Assembly: GCA_937858255.1 (NCBI GenBank)
Contig: CALLZQ010000767.1
Location: 1-8,555 of the forward strand
DNA: 8,555 nucleotides
Reading direction: 5' to 3'
DNA from: an uncultured Tabrizicola sp.
Lineage (GTDB): Bacteria; Pseudomonadota; Alphaproteobacteria; Rhodobacterales; Rhodobacteraceae
The notes below the pieces were generated by a model, which saw only the letters and a program-made list of their open reading frames with translations, searched no databases and was not told the origin of the DNA. The position numbers were made by a program, and so were the translations under genes. Each line of letters opens with the position of its first letter. The first letter of the stretch is position 1. Below are positions 5,147 to 8,555 of the stretch, one piece after another.

Positions 5147-6742
5147 ATGGCCCCCCGCGTTCTCGTTTCCGACGAACTTTCCGAAACTGCCGTCCAGATC
5201 TTCCGCGACCGTGGGGTCGAGGTCGATTACATGCCGAAACTCGGCAAAGACAAAGAAAAGCTGGCTGAAATCATCGGCCAGTATGATGGCCTTGCCATTC
5301 GCTCGGCGACCAAGGTGACGGACAAACTGCTTGCCAATGCCACCAACCTGAAGGTTGTGGGCCGCGCGGGTATTGGCGTCGATAACGTCGATATTCCGGC
5401 CGCCTCCAAAAAAGGCGTGATCGTGATGAACACGCCCTTCGGCAACTCGATCACCACCGCCGAACATGCGATTGCGATGATGTTCGCCGTCGCCCGCCAA
5501 CTGCCCGAGGCCAGCACCTCGACCCATGCCGGCAAGTGGGAAAAGTCGAAATTCATGGGCGTCGAGGTCTTCAACAAGACCCTTGGCGTCATCGGTGCCG
5601 GCAATATCGGCGGCATCGTTTGCGATCGCGCCGTCGGCCTGAAGATGAAGGTTGTGGCCTTTGACCCCTTCCTCTCGGAAGAGCGCGCCAAGCAACTGGG
5701 CGTGACCAAGGTTGAGCTGGATGAACTCTTGGCGCGCGCCGATTTCATCACCCTGCATGTGCCGCTGACGGAAAAGACCCGCAACATCCTGTCGCGCGAA
5801 AACCTCGCCAAGACCAAAAAGGGTGTGCGGATCATCAACTGCGCCCGTGGTGGCCTGATTGACGAGGCCGCGCTGAAAGACGCGCTGGATGCAGGCCATG
5901 TCGCTGGCGCCGCGCTGGATGTGTTCGAGGTGGAACCGGCCACCGAGAACGTCCTTTTCGGCCATCCGAACGTTGTCGTGACGCCGCACCTCGGCGCCTC
6001 GACCAATGAAGCGCAGGAAAACGTCGCGCTGCAAGTGGCCGAACAGATGTCGGACTACCTGCTGACCGGTGCGGTGCAGAATGCGCTGAACATGCCGAAT
6101 GTCAGCGCCGAAGAGGCCGCCGTCATGGGGCCGTGGGTGAAACTGGCCAGCCATCTGGGCGCTTTCATCGGCCAGATGACCGATGAGCCGATCAAGGCCA
6201 TCAACATCCTCTACGATGGCCGCGTGGCCGATATGAACATCGCGGCGCTGAACCAGTCGGTAATCGCGGGCGTTCTCAAGGCGCAGAACCCGGATGTGAA
6301 CCTTGTTTCCGCGCCTGTGGTGGCCAAGGACAAGGGCATTCAGATCTCGACCACCCGTCAGGATAAAACCGGCGCCTTTGATGCCTATATCAAGGTGACG
6401 ATGGTGACGGACAAGCGCGAGCGTTCGGTCGCGGGCACCTGCTTCTCGGATGGCAAGCCGCGTTTCATCCAGATCAAGGGCATCAATATCGACGCCGAAG
6501 TGGGTGAGCATATGCTCTACACCACCAACGAGGACGTGCCGGGCATCATCGGCCTTCTGGGCATGACCATGGGCAAGAATGGCGTGAACATCGCCAACTT
6601 TACCCTTGGCCGCTCCGGCGTGGGTCAGGATGCAATTGCGCTGCTGTACCTTGATCAGGCGATCGACCCCAAGGTGGTCGAGACGCTGGAGGCGACCGGC
6701 ATGTTCCAGCAGGTCAAGCCGTTGCATTTTGTCGGCGCCTGA
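5147..6742 (+). CDS. serA: D-3-phosphoglycerate dehydrogenase SerA (long, ACT-containing form)
   Basis: This 531-residue enzyme commits 3-phosphoglycerate to serine synthesis by NAD-dependent oxidation to 3-phosphohydroxypyruvate. Residues 1-310 are the D-2-hydroxyacid dehydrogenase core. Landmarks are VVGRAGIGVDNVD (70-82), the Rossmann loop GAGNIG (150-155) followed by an acidic residue in FDPF (172-175), NCARGGLIDE with catalytic R234 (231-240), DVFEVEP with E263 (258-264) and TPHLGAST with H281 (279-286). Then come the intervening ASB domain (~320-450) and a C-terminal ACT domain (~453-531, DVPGIIGLLGMTMGKNGVNIA). Both are typical of the long type, whose members are often inhibited by serine. 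AGGAG (5135-5139) is 7 nt before the ATG at 5147, and MAPRVLVSDELSE is the usual beginning. The gap to serC is 97 bp, so the two are likely cotranscribed. The same frame is open upstream into the displaced serC tail, with no stop between. Confidence 0.97.
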   Translation: MAPRVLVSDELSETAVQIFRDRGVEVDYMPKLGKDKEKLAEIIGQYDGLAIRSATKVTDKLLANATNLKVVGRAGIGVDNVDIPAASKKGVIVMNTPFGNSITTAEHAIAMMFAVARQLPEASTSTHAGKWEKSKFMGVEVFNKTLGVIGAGNIGGIVCDRAVGLKMKVVAFDPFLSEERAKQLGVTKVELDELLARADFITLHVPLTEKTRNILSRENLAKTKKGVRIINCARGGLIDEAALKDALDAGHVAGAALDVFEVEPATENVLFGHPNVVVTPHLGASTNEAQENVALQVAEQMSDYLLTGAVQNALNMPNVSAEEAAVMGPWVKLASHLGAFIGQMTDEPIKAINILYDGRVADMNIAALNQSVIAGVLKAQNPDVNLVSAPVVAKDKGIQISTTRQDKTGAFDAYIKVTMVTDKRERSVAGTCFSDGKPRFIQIKGINIDAEVGEHMLYTTNEDVPGIIGLLGMTMGKNGVNIANFTLGRSGVGQDAIALLYLDQAIDPKVVETLEATGMFQQVKPLHFVGA

Positions 6743-6749
6743 GGCTGGC

Positions 6750-6765
6750 GACGGCTGATGCCGTC
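6750..6765 (+). terminator. First small hairpin after serA
   Basis: GACGGC (6750-6755) and GCCGTC (6760-6765) form a perfect 6-bp stem with a TGAT tetraloop, 8 nt after the serA stop. Only a short, interrupted T-rich stretch (GATTTCG at 6774-6780) follows, so it may act as a weak terminator or 3'-end stabiliser. Confidence 0.35.
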
Positions 6766-6778
6766 AGTGTCACGATTT

Positions 6779-6810
6779 CGCGGGGGCGGGCTGGTCAGCT
6801 TGCCCCCGCG
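6779..6810 (+). terminator. Strong GC hairpin downstream of serA
   Basis: CGCGGGGGC (6779-6787) pairs over 9 bp with GCCCCCGCG (6802-6810). Inside the 14-nt loop GCT/AGC can add a short inner stem. It is the strongest stem in the 142-bp gap between serA and the phosphoesterase gene, where the serA transcript probably ends. No T-run follows, so it would be a factor-dependent end or a decay barrier rather than a textbook terminator. Confidence 0.5.
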
Positions 6811-6884
6811 CCCATTCACGATTATCCCTCGGGCCGGGCTGTGACCTTGGCCAGCCCGTCCCGCCGTACAGAGGGAGCTTTCCG

Positions 6885-7622
6885 ATGCATGCCTATGCCA
6901 TTGGCGATATTCATGGACATCTCGGGCTGTTGCAGGGGGTTCATGCGCTGATCGAGGCGGATATGGCCCGGTATGGCGCGGCGCCGGTGGTTCATGTCGG
7001 TGATCTGGTCGACCGGGGGCCGGACAGCCGGGGCGTCATCGACTATCTCGCCGCCGGGATCGCCGGTGGCAAGGATTGGGTAGTACTGATGGGCAATCAT
7101 GACCGGATGTTCTGCCGCTTCATGCGCGACCCGGATGAGGCAGAACCGGGCCTGCGTTCTGGCCTGGGCTGGTTGCATCCGCGCATCGGCGGGGCAGAGA
7201 CCTTGACCTCTTACGGGGTGCGCGCCGCCGGGGACCGCCCGATTGCGCCGGTTCATGCCGATGCCGTGGCGCTGGTTCCGCCATCGCACCGATCCTTTCT
7301 CGAAGGGTTGCCGACCTCGCACCGGATTGGCGAGACGATTTTTGTCCATGCCGGAATTCGGCCCGGCGTGGCGCTGGAAGAGCAGCATGAAGATGATCTT
7401 GTCTGGATCCGGGCGCCGTTTCTGGATCATGCCGGCGATTTCGGCGGCCTTGTCGTACATGGCCACACCGCGATTGACCGGCCAACCCATTATGGAAACC
7501 GGGTCAATATCGACAGTTCCGCCGCCTATGGCGTGCCGCTGAGCGCGATTGTCATCGAGGGGGACAGGGTGTTTCACCTGACCCCGGCCGGCCGTGTCCC
7601 GCTTTTGCCGGAAGGCGCCTGA
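6885..7622 (+). CDS. Metallophosphoesterase, PPP/ApaH-like (serine/threonine protein phosphatase 1 type)
   Basis: This is a 245-residue cytoplasmic calcineurin-like phosphoesterase with a two-metal active site. All family motifs are present: GDIHG at 7-11 (D8, H10), GDLVDRGPDS at 39-48 (D40, R44), GNHDRM at 70-75 (N71, H72), VHAGIRPG at 154-161 (H155) and VVHGHT at 190-195 (H192, H194). The layout and length match bacterial PrpA-like protein phosphatases and the related Ap4A hydrolases. I cannot tell whether the substrate is a phosphoprotein, a dinucleoside polyphosphate or a small phosphoester. The ATG at 6885 is supported by GAGGGAG (6871-6877) with a 7-nt spacer. It follows serA by 142 bp with strong hairpins between, so it is probably a separate unit; a role in serine metabolism is not indicated. 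No signal peptide or membrane segment is visible. Confidence 0.9.
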   Translation: MHAYAIGDIHGHLGLLQGVHALIEADMARYGAAPVVHVGDLVDRGPDSRGVIDYLAAGIAGGKDWVVLMGNHDRMFCRFMRDPDEAEPGLRSGLGWLHPRIGGAETLTSYGVRAAGDRPIAPVHADAVALVPPSHRSFLEGLPTSHRIGETIFVHAGIRPGVALEEQHEDDLVWIRAPFLDHAGDFGGLVVHGHTAIDRPTHYGNRVNIDSSAAYGVPLSAIVIEGDRVFHLTPAGRVPLLPEGA

Positions 7623-7715
7623 CCCGCCCCCTGCGACCTACTGTCTGGGGACGCAGCGTCATCTCCCCAAGCCGTCACCGCACCGCTACACTCAGGGTGG
7701 TTTCAGGAGGGACAG

Positions 7716-8555
7716 ATGACCGACATTTACATTCTTTCAGGTGCGCGTACCGCTATCGGCACGTTTGGCGGCTCGTTGGCCGGCACCGCGCCTATCGACT
7801 CGGCAGCCCATGCGATCCGGGCAGCGCTTTCCCGCGCCGGGGTCGAAGGGGCTCAAATCGGCCATGTGGTGATGGGCCATGTGATCAATACCGAGCCGCG
7901 CGACATGTATTTGTCGCGTGTTGGCGCGATGGATGCCGGCATTCCCGAGGGCACGCCTGCCATGAACGTGAACCGCCTGTGCGGGTCGGGCGCGCAGGCC
8001 ATCGTTTCGGCGGTGCAAAGCCTGATGCTGGGCGATTGCGATATGGCGGTCGCTGGTGGTGCGGAATGCATGAGCCGCTCTCCCTTTATTCTGCAAACCG
8101 CGCGGTTCGGCCAGAAGATGGGCGATACCAAGGCGCTGGACATGATGACCGGCGCGCTGACCTGCCCCTTCGGCACCGGGCATATGGGGGTGACCGCCGA
8201 AAACGTCGCGGCCGAGCATGACATCAGCCGCGCGGCGCAAGATGCCTTTGCCCTCGAGAGCCAAAAGCGCGCCGCCAAGGCGATTGCCGAGGGCCGCTTT
8301 GCCGATCAGATCGCGCCGATAGAATTGAAGACCCGCAAGGGCGTGGTCAGCTTTGACACCGATGAACATCCCAAGGCCACGACGCTTGAGGCGCTGGCCG
8401 GGTTGAAGCCGGTGTTCAAGAAAGATGGCACCGTGACGGCCGGCAATGCCAGCGGCATCAATGACGGCGCGGCGGCGCTGGTATTTTCAAGGGGCGCCCC
8501 CTCGGGTGTAAAACCGCGGGCGCGCGTGCTTGGCTATGCCCATGCCGGGGTTGAC
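7716..8555 (+). CDS. Acetyl-CoA C-acetyltransferase / beta-ketothiolase (3' end outside the window)
   Basis: The first 280 residues of a thiolase run to the right edge with no stop. Thiolases of this class are about 390 residues, so roughly a quarter is missing. The enzyme condenses two acetyl-CoA to acetoacetyl-CoA or cleaves 3-ketoacyl-CoA, feeding polyhydroxybutyrate or fatty- and amino-acid breakdown. The start MTDIYILSGARTAIGTFGGSL is typical. The active-site cysteine is C89 in NVNRLCGSGAQAI (84-96), followed by AGGAECMSRSPF. AENVAAEHDISRAAQD, a VTAGNASGINDGAAAL segment near the edge and ARVLGYAHAGVD also fit. The second catalytic cysteine and the GHP histidine lie beyond the window. NRLCGSG with MSRSPF suggests a BktB-like ketothiolase rather than PhaA, but this is a judgement by eye. 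AGGAGG (7705-7710), 5 nt before the ATG, is a strong ribosome-binding site. It follows the phosphoesterase stop by 93 bp. Confidence 0.93.
   Translation, partial: MTDIYILSGARTAIGTFGGSLAGTAPIDSAAHAIRAALSRAGVEGAQIGHVVMGHVINTEPRDMYLSRVGAMDAGIPEGTPAMNVNRLCGSGAQAIVSAVQSLMLGDCDMAVAGGAECMSRSPFILQTARFGQKMGDTKALDMMTGALTCPFGTGHMGVTAENVAAEHDISRAAQDAFALESQKRAAKAIAEGRFADQIAPIELKTRKGVVSFDTDEHPKATTLEALAGLKPVFKKDGTVTAGNASGINDGAAALVFSRGAPSGVKPRARVLGYAHAGVD

Noticed and set aside
3856..5148. 430-codon minus-strand open frame opposite serC
   Set aside because: It is a shadow of serC; the composition is typical of antisense GC-rich frames and there is no family resemblance.
4904..6727. Very long open frame (607 codons) on the minus strand opposite serA
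   Set aside because: It mirrors the strongly supported serA coding frame in GC-rich DNA, its translation is His/Arg/Gly-rich without recognisable motifs, and no ribosome-binding site stands out.
6822..7577. Minus-strand open frame opposite the metallophosphoesterase
   Set aside because: It is the complement of a gene with every PPP motif present; no independent evidence supports it.
7646..7669. TGGGGA/TCCCCA dyad with an inner GACG/CGTC stem after the phosphoesterase gene
   Set aside because: The nested stems are short and offset, with no T-run; too weak to call a terminator.
7697..8369. Plus frame-shifted (7697-8221) and minus-strand (8369-7737) open frames over the thiolase region
   Set aside because: The thiolase frame from 7716 has a strong AGGAGG site and an uninterrupted family match to the window edge, so the others are shadows.
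1..8555. Mobile element, CRISPR array, tRNA/rRNA, phage or defence system
   Set aside because: I found no transposase, regularly spaced repeats, tRNA-like arms or defence-type domains; apart from short gaps the window is filled by recognisable metabolic genes.

Overview
This is a GC-rich stretch of bacterial chromosome. It looks like a member of the Rhodobacteraceae (alphaproteobacteria, around Rhodobacter, Gemmobacter and Paracoccus). The basis is protein style and gene order: an alphaproteobacterial-type SerC beside a long SerA, a ZapE/AFG1 ATPase, a short TSUP permease and a BktB-like thiolase. No genus can be fixed by eye. I see no tRNA, rRNA, IS element, phage gene or CRISPR array.

Layout, left to right. 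(1) At 3-461 (+) is the C-terminal end of a protein cut by the left edge, most like a GH42 beta-galactosidase. (2) At 523-1620 (+) is a ZapE/AFG1 ATPase, with an upstream gap rich in short repeats and dyads. (3) A convergent gap with a stem-loop separates it from a minus-strand run read right to left: serB (3803-2928), a GNAT acetyltransferase (2931-2464, overlapping serB by 4 bp) and a TSUP permease (2454-1693, 9 bp further on). (4) A 154-bp divergent region lies between serB and serC. (5) serC (3958-5049) and serA (5147-6742) are both on plus. (6) Two hairpins follow serA, then a PPP-type metallophosphoesterase (6885-7622). (7) An acetyl-CoA acetyltransferase/beta-ketothiolase starts at 7716 and runs off the right edge.

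The core of the window is a complete phosphorylated serine pathway. SerA oxidises 3-phosphoglycerate, SerC transaminates the product, and SerB removes the phosphate to give L-serine. The three genes are split across two divergent units that meet at one promoter region, so they could be controlled together.

The oddest point is the 3' end of serC. The reading frame stops at 363 codons, right after the conserved GLRIW region. The expected C-terminal helix ([13 protein letters not shown]) is encoded immediately afterwards in the +1 frame. That frame then runs without a stop into serA. This suggests a small frameshifting deletion, a sequence error, or recoding. Nothing else here looks like a new system; most of the window is ordinary core metabolism.
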